A program made the position numbers and the translations under genes. From positions 1 to 59,545 of the IMG/VR virus record IMGVR_UViG_3300045612_000175: a stretch of DNA of 59,545 nucleotides. The stretch is one strand, 5' to 3'. Of this stretch, positions 8,316-16,180 are shown piece after piece; position 1 is the stretch's first letter; the number at the start of each line of letters is the position of its first letter. The DNA is from a virus. The notes below the pieces were generated by a model. That model had not been told where the DNA came from. It worked only from the letters and a program-made list of their open reading frames with translations, and ran no database searches.

Positions 8316-9036
8316 ACAGGCCGGACTCGATCACGAGCCAGCCGATTGATTTTGGGAAGGCCCGCTTTACGAGACTATGGACTACTCGTGCGTAGTCTCG
8401 GATCTCGTGCTGTGCGTCATCGCTGAGCCTCTGATTCAAGAAGTGGGCGATGGCGTGGAGACTGCCGGTCCAGCGCCATGTAGTGTAGAGCGCATAGGCT
8501 GGCAGGAAGAGTCGAGCCTGCTCAGCACAGATGCCAGCGTCGAGAGCCTCTTCATAGAGGAGTACGCTGCGAACCACGTGGCTCGTGAGCAGGGCCTCTT
8601 GCCTTGCGCTCTCTCGTGTGGGGGCTGGGCCGCCTGAGCCAGCCTTCGACGAGGCAGGAGCGAGCCGCCACTCAAGCGGCACGTAGAATTGCGGAGGCAT
8701 GGTCACGTAGCGCCTTGAGGCCTCGTTGCGCGCGTAGAGGCTGTCGCTGCTGTCTTCCTCGCCCGGCTCACTGTGGGCACTGCCCACGCGATACTTGAAC
8801 CACTGCCTCGCCACCATGAGCGGGGCCTTGATCTCAAAGGTCATTGCCGCATGGCGAAACGGGCTGGTGTGACCATGAAGTGCGAGGTACTTGATGAGCT
8901 TCTCGTCGCCCTCTGAGAACTCGCGGCTCTCCTTCATATAGGAGGCGCGAGCCGCATTGACGACAGAGAGGTCCGTGCCGAGGGTATCGACGTGCCGAAC
9001 GTAGCCATGAGGGGCAATGTGTATTATGGTATCCAT
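8314..9036 (-). CDS. thyX: Flavin-dependent thymidylate synthase ThyX
   Basis: ThyX makes dTMP from dUMP using methylenetetrahydrofolate and reduced FAD. The 240-residue product has the family layout: ARQWFKYRVGS at residues 76-86, NEASRRYV from 104, and LPAYALYTTWRWTGSLHAIAHFLNQR in the C-terminal half. Two departures from the signature are visible. The RHR triplet is KYR (81-83), and 17 residues separate Ser86 from Asn104 where one is usual. The catalytic-loop Ser and the N-E-x-S-x-R core are kept, so activity is likely. It follows the sigma gene by seven bases and lacks a Shine-Dalgarno; a TATAAT box stands six bases before its ATG. Confidence 0.92.
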   Translation of the reverse strand: MDTIIHIAPHGYVRHVDTLGTDLSVVNAARASYMKESREFSEGDEKLIKYLALHGHTSPFRHAAMTFEIKAPLMVARQWFKYRVGSAHSEPGEEDSSDSLYARNEASRRYVTMPPQFYVPLEWRLAPASSKAGSGGPAPTRESARQEALLTSHVVRSVLLYEEALDAGICAEQARLFLPAYALYTTWRWTGSLHAIAHFLNQRLSDDAQHEIRDYARVVHSLVKRAFPKSIGWLVIESGL

Positions 9037-9042
9037 GGGGCC

Positions 9043-9048
9043 ATTATA
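9043..9048 (-). promoter_or_regulatory. -10 box for a leaderless thyX transcript
   Basis: On the minus strand TATAAT is followed by six bases (GGCCCC) and the thyX ATG, so initiation about seven bases downstream of the box would start at or next to the A of the ATG. No Shine-Dalgarno is present and no convincing -35 is seen 17 bases upstream. Confidence 0.55.
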
Positions 9049-9655
9049 CAGAGAGGGAGTGCCTCATCGCACGCTTGGCCTTCTCTAGCATGCTCTTGAT
9101 GATCTGCCAGTCAAGGCCAAGGTCTTCGGCGATCTCTTGATAGCTGTAGCCATCTGCACGCATGATGAGGACTTGGCGAAGGTCTGGGCTTAATGCAGAA
9201 AGTGCACGTGTCATTTTTTCAGACATCGGCTCGGGGCCATCAATAAGCGTCGCTGGGTCCATGGCAGCGGTCATGCTGCCAGACATAGATGGAATGCCGA
9301 CAGACGACACGTAGTCGTCGATGCTGTCCATATCTTCTGAGAGTGAGCGCTCTTCTAGGCTGTATATTTTTATGTATCTGTTTCTGCGACCTTCATCTCG
9401 AACAAGGTTGCTTGCAATTGTGTAGAGCCATGCATTAAAATAAAAAGTGCCGTCTCTGATTCCGGGCAAGCTAGCAATTGCTCTTGCCATTGTTTGCTGC
9501 ACTATCGCTTCAGTAGCACTTCTGTCTCCGGTAAGCTTGAATACGTGCCTCATAAGGCCGGGCCTGAGGCGCTCGGAAAGGACACCAAACGCAGCCATGT
9601 CTCCAAGGCGTATTCTTTCAAGAAGTGCTTTCGTTTCTTCAGAAGAACTAGTCAT
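9044..9655 (-). CDS. ECF-like RNA polymerase sigma factor
   Basis: The 203-residue protein has two sigma regions and nothing else recognisable. Region 2 (about residues 8-90) carries LLERIRLGDMAAFGVLSERL, LTGDRSATEAIVQQTMARAI and FNAWLYTIASNLVRDEGRR. Region 4 (about 145-200) carries ALSALSPDLRQVLIMRADGY, YQEIAEDLGLDW and an SMLEKAKRAMR recognition helix. A 50-residue acidic linker with Ser and Met joins them. It would direct host core polymerase to phage promoters. It leads a two-gene leftward unit with thyX. Its ATG and the ATG of the divergent gene share the same CATG. Confidence 0.85.
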   Translation of the reverse strand: MTSSSEETKALLERIRLGDMAAFGVLSERLRPGLMRHVFKLTGDRSATEAIVQQTMARAIASLPGIRDGTFYFNAWLYTIASNLVRDEGRRNRYIKIYSLEERSLSEDMDSIDDYVSSVGIPSMSGSMTAAMDPATLIDGPEPMSEKMTRALSALSPDLRQVLIMRADGYSYQEIAEDLGLDWQIIKSMLEKAKRAMRHSLSV

Positions 9656-9842
9656 GGATATTAGACCTATTGCTTTGCTGACTTGGCTTTTTCATGTTGG
9701 TGTCTCCGAGGCAGGGATTCAAAAGCTTATTCAGCTTCGTATTCAATATACAAAAACGGACGCACGCTGGGATGGCATGCATCTTGACAACAGGCTCCAG
9801 TTTGCGCGCTGGCTGTATCTGACTGGCAAGATCTCAGGCTGA
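9654..9842 (+). CDS. Small unknown protein upstream of dnaE
   Basis: The 62-residue ORF (MDIRPIALLTWLFHVGVSEA...) has a hydrophobic N-terminal helix and a C-terminal block, LDNRLQFARWLYLTGKISG, that looks like a folded amphipathic helix. The frame is open back to 9447, but upstream it only mirrors the sigma gene, so the ATG at 9654 is preferred. That ATG overlaps the sigma start codon on the other strand, leaving no intergenic space. It reads into dnaE after 17 bases. Function is not recognised. Confidence 0.5.
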   Translation: MDIRPIALLTWLFHVGVSEAGIQKLIQLRIQYTKTDARWDGMHLDNRLQFARWLYLTGKISG

Positions 9843-9847
9843 GAGGC

Positions 9848-9853
9848 TACACT
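9848..9853 (+). promoter_or_regulatory. -10 box (TACACT) six bases before the dnaE ATG
   Basis: TACACT fits the TANNNT pattern and is separated from ATG 9860 by TGGGCC, the same six-base spacing as the thyX box. The only Shine-Dalgarno-like stretch (GAGAGG, 9841-9846) is 13 bases from the ATG. No clear -35 is seen. A leaderless dnaE transcript is possible. Confidence 0.4.
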
Positions 9854-9859
9854 TGGGCC

Positions 9860-12800
9860 ATGAGCAACTTTGTCCACCTTCATACTCACAGCGAGTACAG
9901 CCTTCTCGATGGCCTGAGCAAGCCGCGTGCCATGGCGGAGCGAGCCTCGGCCCTTGGACAAAAGGCCATGGCGATTACCGACCATGGCAACATGCATGGC
10001 GCGATTGTCTTTTACGATGCGTGCCATGCGGCTGGCATCAAGCCAATCATCGGCTGCGAGGTCTACACCGCAGAGGCTGGCGACAAGGATGCGGGCCACC
10101 TCATATTGCTCGCGGCCGACAGCACTGGCTACAGGAACCTGAATCAGATCGTGTCGCAGGCCAGCCTCACGAACTTTTATAGGAAGCCGCGTGTGAGCCG
10201 AGAGATGCTGGCCTCTTGGCGAGAAGGCATCATCGTGCTGAGCGGCTGCCTCAGGGGAGACCTTGCGCAGGCCATTATCAATGGAGGCGACCCCATCGAG
10301 GTGGCTCGGTGGTATCGCGACATTTTTGGCGACAGGTACTACATCGAGGTTCATGACCATGGAATCCCAGCTCAAGCAATAGTAAAGCAGGCCGCTGTCG
10401 AAATTGCAAGGACCGTTCGTTCTAGAATTGTTGTCGCTCAGGATAGTCATTTTGTAATGAAGGGCGACGGGCAGGCGCACGAGATGCTGCTTGCCGTGCA
10501 GACAGGTGGGAGGCTATCTGATCCGGGACGCTTCAAGTTTGAGGGCACAGGCTTTCACATTACCTCAGAGGCGGAGATGCTCGAAACATGGCCTCGCGAG
10601 TGGATTGAGGAAAGCGGCCGGATTGCGGACAGATGTGACCTGAAGCTAGAGCTTGGCAAGCAGGTCTTTCCAAAGACACCGGGCGTAGGCGATGATGAGC
10701 AGGGCACCCTAAGGGGACTTGCATATGCTGGCGCACAGGAGCGCTATGGGAGCCTCGCACACAAGGAGCGCCTAGACTATGAACTGGAAACTATTAGTCG
10801 CAATGGCTTCACTCGTTATTTTCTTATCGTTGCAGACATATGTCGGTACGCCAGAAGTGTCGGGATCAGGAATAGCGCACGTGGATCTGTTGGTGGCAGT
10901 CTTGTTGCTTACTGTCTTGGTATTGTGCCTGTAGATCCAATGAGGTTCGGCCTGTCATTTGAGCGCTTCTTAAACGATGGCAGAAGCCCAGACATTGACC
11001 TCGACTTTGAGGATGCAAGGCGAGGCGAGATCATTCAATATATTGCAGCCACCTATGGGCACGACAAGGTAGCGCAGATTGTCACGTTCTCTGAGATTGG
11101 TGGGCGCACGGCATTGCGCGATGTAGGGCGTGCACTGGGCATCGGCTCCGCTCAGATTGATGTATTGGCCAAGTCTGTGCCACTTGGAAGGCGCATTGAG
11201 GAGGCACTTGAGTCTCCGGCACTCAAGGCAATTGAGGGCAGCGACCTCATGCGCTACGCACGGAGGCTTGAAGGCACGATCAGGCATGCAGGCAAGCACG
11301 CGGCAGGTGTCGTTGTTGCCGACAGACCGCTGGTTGAGCGGGCGACACTGATGCGTGACAGTGCAGGCGTGATGCCGATGGTGGGCATCGACATGGCGAG
11401 TGCCGAGCGTGCTGGCCTTATCAAGTTTGATCTGCTGGGACTTAAGACACTGAGCACAGTGAGCCGTGCAGTGGACCTCATTGAAGAGCGCCACGGGCCT
11501 ATGGAGCCGAGCATTGACAGGATTCCTGAAGATGAGACCCGTGTCTGGGAAATGCTTGGGCGCGGAGACTCAGTGGGTGTGTTCCAAGTAGAAAGTCCCG
11601 GAATGCGGCGCGTCCTCAAAGAGATGAAGCCTGCACGAGTTGAGCACCTGCAAGCAGCGGTTGCGCTCTACCGGCCGGGTCCGATGGATAGCATCAAGCC
11701 ATATTGTGAGCGCAGGCATGGGAGAGAACAGGCCACGTACTTGCATCCTGCTCTTGAGCCAGTATTGAGAGACACATATGGCCTCGTGGTCTATCAAGAG
11801 GCAATCATGCAGATTGCGAATAGAGTTGCTGGAATGACTCCATATGAGAGCGACCAGTTTCTAGGAGCAGTGCGCAAAAAGAATCCAGAGAAGCTACGTA
11901 TCTATGAGCCGAAGTTCAAAGCGGGACTAGAGGCCGCGGGTCTCAGTCGAGAGCAGATCGACAAGCTCTGGGCGGAGATCGTGCCATTTGCGAACTATGG
12001 CTTCAATCAGGCGCATGCTGCCGCCTATGGATGGCTTGCGTATCAGACGGCTTGGCTCAAGGCAGTCTGGCCACAGGAGTATTACACGGCGCTTCTTACT
12101 CAGGACTCAGCGGACCCTGAGCGTATGGCAATCATCTGCCATGATGCGCGGCGGCTCGGAGTGAAGATTCATGGACCAAGCGTCAATGAGAGCCTCGCAG
12201 ACTTTAGCGTTGCAAGTGGTGGCGGCATCCGCTTTGGACTTGCTGCAATTAAATATGTGGGAGTGGCTGCACGAGAGGCAATTGTTGCGGCAAGGGCAGG
12301 CGGGCGGTTCACCAGTGTCGAGGACTTTAGGGGGCGAGTGACAAAGCGGGCGGTCAATAGCCGTGCACTTGAGAGCCTTGCCAAGGCCGGTGCATTTGAT
12401 TGCCTAGGGAACAGGAGGCATGTGCTGGCAGCCCTTGGCATTGAAGCGAAAGATATGATTGCTCGGCTCTCATTAGAAAGGGAGGTCATGGGGCTGGCCG
12501 TGAGTGCCGATCCATTGGCCGCATGGGACTTTGTCGCCTTGGGGCGCGACACGACACTGGCCGAGGTCGGACCATTGCTCGACGAGGAGCTGTCGCCACA
12601 GTGCGTCGTGGCTGGCGAACTAATGGAGCGGCGAGACATCACTACCAAGACCGGGAAGCCGATGGCCATTATGATGCTGCGGGATGAGACGGCGACTGTC
12701 AGGCTCAGCGCATTTAGAGAGGCCATTGGCCGCTCGGGCCATGTACTGGTGCCGGGCAAGATCATCATGGCTCTGGCCACTCCAGATCGCTGGCAGGGCG

Positions 12801-12868
12801 AGGATAGCCTGCTGCTGTCCCAAGCATGGGAGCCAGACGCGGGGCTTGACATGGAGGCTGGATCCTAG
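9860..12868 (+). CDS. dnaE: DNA polymerase III alpha subunit (C-family replicative polymerase)
   Basis: This is the likely replicative polymerase. At 1002 residues it is shorter than the roughly 1160 of the E. coli protein. The N-terminal PHP domain shows HLHTHSEYSLLDG (6-18) and ITDHGNMHG. The palm carries SPDIDLDFED near residues 376-384 with the two catalytic Asp, and a third candidate Asp lies in GLIKFDLLGLKTL near 522. RPGPMDSIKPY and YQEAIMQIA follow as in DnaE, then a helix-hairpin-helix region and an OB-like block near 915-955. PHP metal residues look largely retained, so proofreading by PHP is possible. No separate epsilon or clamp gene was found in the window. Confidence 0.95.
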   Translation: MSNFVHLHTHSEYSLLDGLSKPRAMAERASALGQKAMAITDHGNMHGAIVFYDACHAAGIKPIIGCEVYTAEAGDKDAGHLILLAADSTGYRNLNQIVSQASLTNFYRKPRVSREMLASWREGIIVLSGCLRGDLAQAIINGGDPIEVARWYRDIFGDRYYIEVHDHGIPAQAIVKQAAVEIARTVRSRIVVAQDSHFVMKGDGQAHEMLLAVQTGGRLSDPGRFKFEGTGFHITSEAEMLETWPREWIEESGRIADRCDLKLELGKQVFPKTPGVGDDEQGTLRGLAYAGAQERYGSLAHKERLDYELETISRNGFTRYFLIVADICRYARSVGIRNSARGSVGGSLVAYCLGIVPVDPMRFGLSFERFLNDGRSPDIDLDFEDARRGEIIQYIAATYGHDKVAQIVTFSEIGGRTALRDVGRALGIGSAQIDVLAKSVPLGRRIEEALESPALKAIEGSDLMRYARRLEGTIRHAGKHAAGVVVADRPLVERATLMRDSAGVMPMVGIDMASAERAGLIKFDLLGLKTLSTVSRAVDLIEERHGPMEPSIDRIPEDETRVWEMLGRGDSVGVFQVESPGMRRVLKEMKPARVEHLQAAVALYRPGPMDSIKPYCERRHGREQATYLHPALEPVLRDTYGLVVYQEAIMQIANRVAGMTPYESDQFLGAVRKKNPEKLRIYEPKFKAGLEAAGLSREQIDKLWAEIVPFANYGFNQAHAAAYGWLAYQTAWLKAVWPQEYYTALLTQDSADPERMAIICHDARRLGVKIHGPSVNESLADFSVASGGGIRFGLAAIKYVGVAAREAIVAARAGGRFTSVEDFRGRVTKRAVNSRALESLAKAGAFDCLGNRRHVLAALGIEAKDMIARLSLEREVMGLAVSADPLAAWDFVALGRDTTLAEVGPLLDEELSPQCVVAGELMERRDITTKTGKPMAIMMLRDETATVRLSAFREAIGRSGHVLVPGKIIMALATPDRWQGEDSLLLSQAWEPDAGLDMEAGS

Positions 12869-12874
12869 TATGAT
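12846..12874 (+). promoter_or_regulatory. Sigma70-type promoter (TTGACA-N17-TATGAT)
   Basis: TTGACA (12846-12851) and TATGAT (12869-12874) are spaced by 17 bases at the very end of dnaE. Transcription would begin near 12881 within a TGGCCCACGGGCCA palindrome (possible operator or 5' hairpin) and read the 12912 gene and the primase-to-terminase run. The upstream GCGGGGCTTGACAT is shared exactly with the promoter at 34123. Confidence 0.75.
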
Positions 12875-12911
12875 CTAGGCTGGCCCACGGGCCAAGAAAG
12901 GAAAGAGACCG

Positions 12912-13358
12912 ATGGCAACAGCCGCAGCGGTCAAGGCACCAGAGAGCAATCCTGAGGAGGGGCTGTTCTTCGCCAAGACCTTCAAGAACCCGAAAGGGGA
13001 GTTCACGCTCGTGCTCGATAACTACGAGCTTCGAGAGCACGTCAAGTACGGCACGAGCATCAGCCTGCGCTTCAAGATCGCCGACGAGGGTGAGTTCGAG
13101 GGGCAGTTCGTGAGCCTCACGATTTGGCCAAGCCCGAAGACGAAGCGGCTTGAGCCTTCGTATGGCGCGAAGCCGAATAACTTTGCTCGCGTGCAGATGG
13201 CGCTCATGGGCCGCAAGCTCAAGGACGGCGAGCCGGTGAACTTCAAGACGCTGCTTGCCTCAGGTGCGAAGATGCGCGCCTTTGTCAAGGAGGACGTGAA
13301 GGAAGACGGCAGCCGCTGGCCGAAGATCGACGTAGAGACCATGGAGCACGTGGCCTAG
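12912..13358 (+). CDS. Possible single-stranded DNA-binding protein
   Basis: The 148-residue protein lies between the polymerase and the primase-helicase under its own promoter, with AAGAAAGGAAAGAG before the ATG. It has the size and alternating beta pattern of an OB-fold protein (GEFTLVLDNYELREHVKYG, SISLRFKIADEGEFEGQFVS, AKMRAFVKEDVKEDGSRWPK). No standard SSB signature or acidic C-terminal tip is present, so this is a context-based suggestion. It could also be another small replication accessory factor. Confidence 0.45.
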   Translation: MATAAAVKAPESNPEEGLFFAKTFKNPKGEFTLVLDNYELREHVKYGTSISLRFKIADEGEFEGQFVSLTIWPSPKTKRLEPSYGAKPNNFARVQMALMGRKLKDGEPVNFKTLLASGAKMRAFVKEDVKEDGSRWPKIDVETMEHVA

Positions 13359-13390
13359 CACGTTCCTTCTCACATACGGCTACTTCAAAA

Positions 13391-13418
13391 AGGAGGAAGG
13401 GGTCGCGGGGGCGGCCCC
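13391..13418 (+). promoter_or_regulatory. Shine-Dalgarno with a foldable spacer before the primase gene
   Basis: AGGAGG (13391-13396) is 31 bases from the primase ATG at 13428, too far to work directly. Between them GGGGTCG (13399-13405) pairs with CGGCCCC (13412-13418) around a six-base loop. If folded, the effective spacing is about 11 bases. No nearer Shine-Dalgarno is present. Confidence 0.5.
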
Positions 13419-13427
13419 TTACTTATC

Positions 13428-15569
13428 ATGGGTAACTTCTTTGATCGCGCGCTAGAATATGTTGGGCGTGGGTGGTTCGTGTTTCCCGTCTGCTGGCCGA
13501 ATGCAAGTGGCTCATGCGGCTGCGGGCGTGGTCATGAGAAGGGCGGCAAAGCCCCATTGGCCGATGGTGGCTACAAGTCTGCGTCCATGGACCTCGACAG
13601 GCTTGAGGAGTGGGACAGGCGCTGGCCTGATGCGAACATTGGCATTGCTCTTGGTGTAAGCGGCCTGTTCGTCATTGACCTTGATGGAGAGGCTGCGGTT
13701 GCCGAGGGACAGAGCCTTGGTCTTGGTGCCACTGCTTGGACAGTCACCGGCAATGGGCAGCACTGGTACTACTCAAGACCGGTCGGGTGCCAAGTCACAA
13801 GGTCTACAGGTCGTGGCCAGAGTGGCAAGATCGACGTGCTTGCAGACGGCGGACTCATTGTGCCTCCGAGTGCCCATGCTTCAGGCAAGGCCTACCAGTG
13901 GGGTCGCACGCCTGAGGCCTGCATGGGAGACCTGCCTGAGCCACCAGCATGGGCGCTAGAGACCTTGGCCGCACAGGTCAAGGCTCGTGTGCCGGTGGCT
14001 ATTGGTGTGGGAGAAGTGTCTGCCATTGCATTGCCTGAGCCTCCTAGTGGGCTAAGCGAGGCGGCCCTGCGTGTCTGGGAGGGCGAGGGCTACGCCGAAG
14101 ACAGGAGCCGTGCGCTGAGCAGGCTCAGTATGTATCTTGCGAATGCTGGCATGGAGTCGGGTCAGATTGCGGGTGTGCTCAAGGGATGGGATGAGGCCAA
14201 GGGCATCGAGTCTGGGCGTGGTCCTAAGTATGCGGGTCGTGCCGATGGTGACATGCGCTATGGCACGCTTGCGACCTCTGCCAAAGAGAAGGTAAAGGCA
14301 CGTCCACAGGGCGACACAAAGGCCACGATCTATGTGCGCCTGTGTGAGGAGTTTGAGGCGCGCTGGCCGGGGCACATGCTTGTAGATGAAGCATGGTACG
14401 AATACAAAGGCGGCGTATGGGAAGAGATCAAGAAGTACGCGATTGAACTTAAAGTGCAAGAACTCATGGGTGCACAAATGAGGCCCAACGTGGTCTTTGG
14501 TGTGGAGCGCATGCTTCGGGGCAGGCTCAGCAAGCCAGCCGATGTATGGAGCGAGGCACCTGAAGTGATCGTGTGCCAAAACGGTGCGGTCGATGTCGAG
14601 ACGGGCCAGTGCTATGGGCATGATCCGAGCTTTTTGGCAAGGCACAAGACATCGTACTTCTATGATCCAGAGGCGACAGCCCCTGTGTGGGAGGCATTTA
14701 TTGCCGACAGGTTCGCACCTGATGTGGCCATGTGGCTTCAGGAATTTGCGGGGCTGTGCCTCACGAATGACATGAGCCATGAAGTTGCTGTCTGGCTCTA
14801 TAGTCCGCCGGGTGCAGGGAAGTCTACGTTTATCACTGGCATGCAACGGGCGCTGGGGCCTGCAAGGTCGGGTCGGCTCTCATTGGCCGACATGGTTCGG
14901 AATCCGAGGTTTAGCCTTGTGAACATTCCGGGCAAGACACTCCTCGTGGCGGCTGAGCAGCCAAGCACGTGGGTCGATTGCAGCGATGTCATCAATAGCC
15001 TGATCTCTGGCGATACAGTTTCGATTGAGGCCAAGCATCAGAACATCTATGACGCGAGGCCAGTCTGCAAGATTCTCTGGGGCATGAATGAATTGCCGAG
15101 GCTACAGTCTGCGGCAGATGGAATCTTCAGGCGCGTCAAGATCGTAAAGATGGCGGCCATCGAGAAGCTTGATCCACGCATCAAGGACAAGATTGAGTCC
15201 GAAGGCGCAGGCATCTTGCGCTGGGCAATGGAGGGACTGAGGCGGCTCCGGCTCAGTGGCCAAGGCCTAGGGGCGAGAGTGCCTGCATCTATTGATGCGG
15301 CAGGCATGGAGTTCCGGCGCTCCAACGATGTGGTGTCCTCGTTCTTTGATGAGCGGATTGAGCGCGATGGTCAGTTGCGGGTGCAGGCCCAAGAGCTGTA
15401 TGATGCCTACAATGCGTGGTGCCTGCGTAATGGCTACAGGCCAAAGAGTAGAAATACCGTGGGCCAAGAGTGGACACGCATGGGGCTAGAGGCAAAAGTT
15501 TCTGGGGGGCGTACGTATTACATCGGTGCGAAGCTTCGCGACATGGGGCTTCCAAGGGAGGACGAATGA
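13428..15569 (+). CDS. Prim-Pol primase fused to D5/SF3 helicase
   Basis: This 713-residue protein would prime and unwind DNA at the replication fork. The N-terminal archaeo-eukaryotic primase-type domain has GWFVFPV at 14-20, the metal-binding FVIDLDGE near 80-87, NGQHWYYS near 106 and KIDVLADGGLIVPPSAHASG near 134-153. A Cys-rich segment (CGCGRGHEKGGKAPL) sits near residues 30-44. The C-terminal superfamily 3 helicase has Walker A SPPGAGKST near 459-467, LLVAAEQPSTW as the B region and WGMNELP near 545 as the polar sensor. This is the P4/D5 plasmid-phage primase architecture. Its TGA overlaps the ATG of the next gene. Confidence 0.9.
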   Translation: MGNFFDRALEYVGRGWFVFPVCWPNASGSCGCGRGHEKGGKAPLADGGYKSASMDLDRLEEWDRRWPDANIGIALGVSGLFVIDLDGEAAVAEGQSLGLGATAWTVTGNGQHWYYSRPVGCQVTRSTGRGQSGKIDVLADGGLIVPPSAHASGKAYQWGRTPEACMGDLPEPPAWALETLAAQVKARVPVAIGVGEVSAIALPEPPSGLSEAALRVWEGEGYAEDRSRALSRLSMYLANAGMESGQIAGVLKGWDEAKGIESGRGPKYAGRADGDMRYGTLATSAKEKVKARPQGDTKATIYVRLCEEFEARWPGHMLVDEAWYEYKGGVWEEIKKYAIELKVQELMGAQMRPNVVFGVERMLRGRLSKPADVWSEAPEVIVCQNGAVDVETGQCYGHDPSFLARHKTSYFYDPEATAPVWEAFIADRFAPDVAMWLQEFAGLCLTNDMSHEVAVWLYSPPGAGKSTFITGMQRALGPARSGRLSLADMVRNPRFSLVNIPGKTLLVAAEQPSTWVDCSDVINSLISGDTVSIEAKHQNIYDARPVCKILWGMNELPRLQSAADGIFRRVKIVKMAAIEKLDPRIKDKIESEGAGILRWAMEGLRRLRLSGQGLGARVPASIDAAGMEFRRSNDVVSSFFDERIERDGQLRVQAQELYDAYNAWCLRNGYRPKSRNTVGQEWTRMGLEAKVSGGRTYYIGAKLRDMGLPREDE

Positions 15570-16180
15570 TCCGGGCAATGCTTGTGGGGCGTGCAGGCGT
15601 AGGCAAGGACACGGTTGCTGCGTTCATGAAGAAGCACGCAGGCGAGCCAGTGGCCTTGGCCTCGCTCGCTGAGGGCGTGAAGCTTCAGGTCGCTGCCATG
15701 CTCGACATGGCAATCGACAAGTATGGCGTGCCACGCGCGAAGCTCTGGCAAGGCAGCGATGAGAGTGTGATGCGAAACGCAAATGAGTCGAGGAGTCTGC
15801 TCAGGCCAATATGGCAGTGGTATGGTACGGACTTCGTGCGGAGCGCTGATCCGGGCTTTTGGATCAGGGACTTGCATAAGCGCACTGGCCATGTGCAGAA
15901 CCTCATTGTGACCGATTGCCGCTTCAAGAACGAGGCAGACTATGCGAGGCGCAACGGACTCGTGCTGCTGAGAGTGGCTGGCCCTGATCGGCGCAATACA
16001 CCAGAGGGCGACCCGGTCCTGAGGCACGAGAGCGAGCGGCAAGTAGATGACATTGCTTGCCAGTTCGTGATCGACAACGGGTGCACGCTCACTGAGCTTG
16101 AGGATTACGTGGCGTCGGCGGTGCTGCCGTTTGTGCGGCTGCACTCATTCCATGGAAAGGAAATTGCTGATGGCTTTTGA
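15566..16180 (+). CDS. Deoxynucleoside monophosphate kinase-like protein
   Basis: The chosen ATG 15566 overlaps the upstream stop as ATGA and follows AAGGGAGG; longer in-frame starts lie within the primase gene. The 204-residue product has an N-terminal P-loop GRAGVGKDT (8-16), an FVRSADPGFWIRDLHKR block and VTDCRFKNEADYARRNG. Together these resemble T4 gp1-like dNMP kinases and the adenylate-kinase-like P-loop family. It would phosphorylate dNMPs toward dNTPs, alongside NrdJ, ThyX and Dcd. Confidence 0.75.
   Translation: MIRAMLVGRAGVGKDTVAAFMKKHAGEPVALASLAEGVKLQVAAMLDMAIDKYGVPRAKLWQGSDESVMRNANESRSLLRPIWQWYGTDFVRSADPGFWIRDLHKRTGHVQNLIVTDCRFKNEADYARRNGLVLLRVAGPDRRNTPEGDPVLRHESERQVDDIACQFVIDNGCTLTELEDYVASAVLPFVRLHSFHGKEIADGF

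Noticed and set aside
16098-16169. N-terminal extension of NrdJ from 16098 or 16152
   Set aside because: The extra residues (Arg/Cys-rich) mirror the kinase gene in another frame; GGAAAGGAAA positions ATG 16170 as the start.
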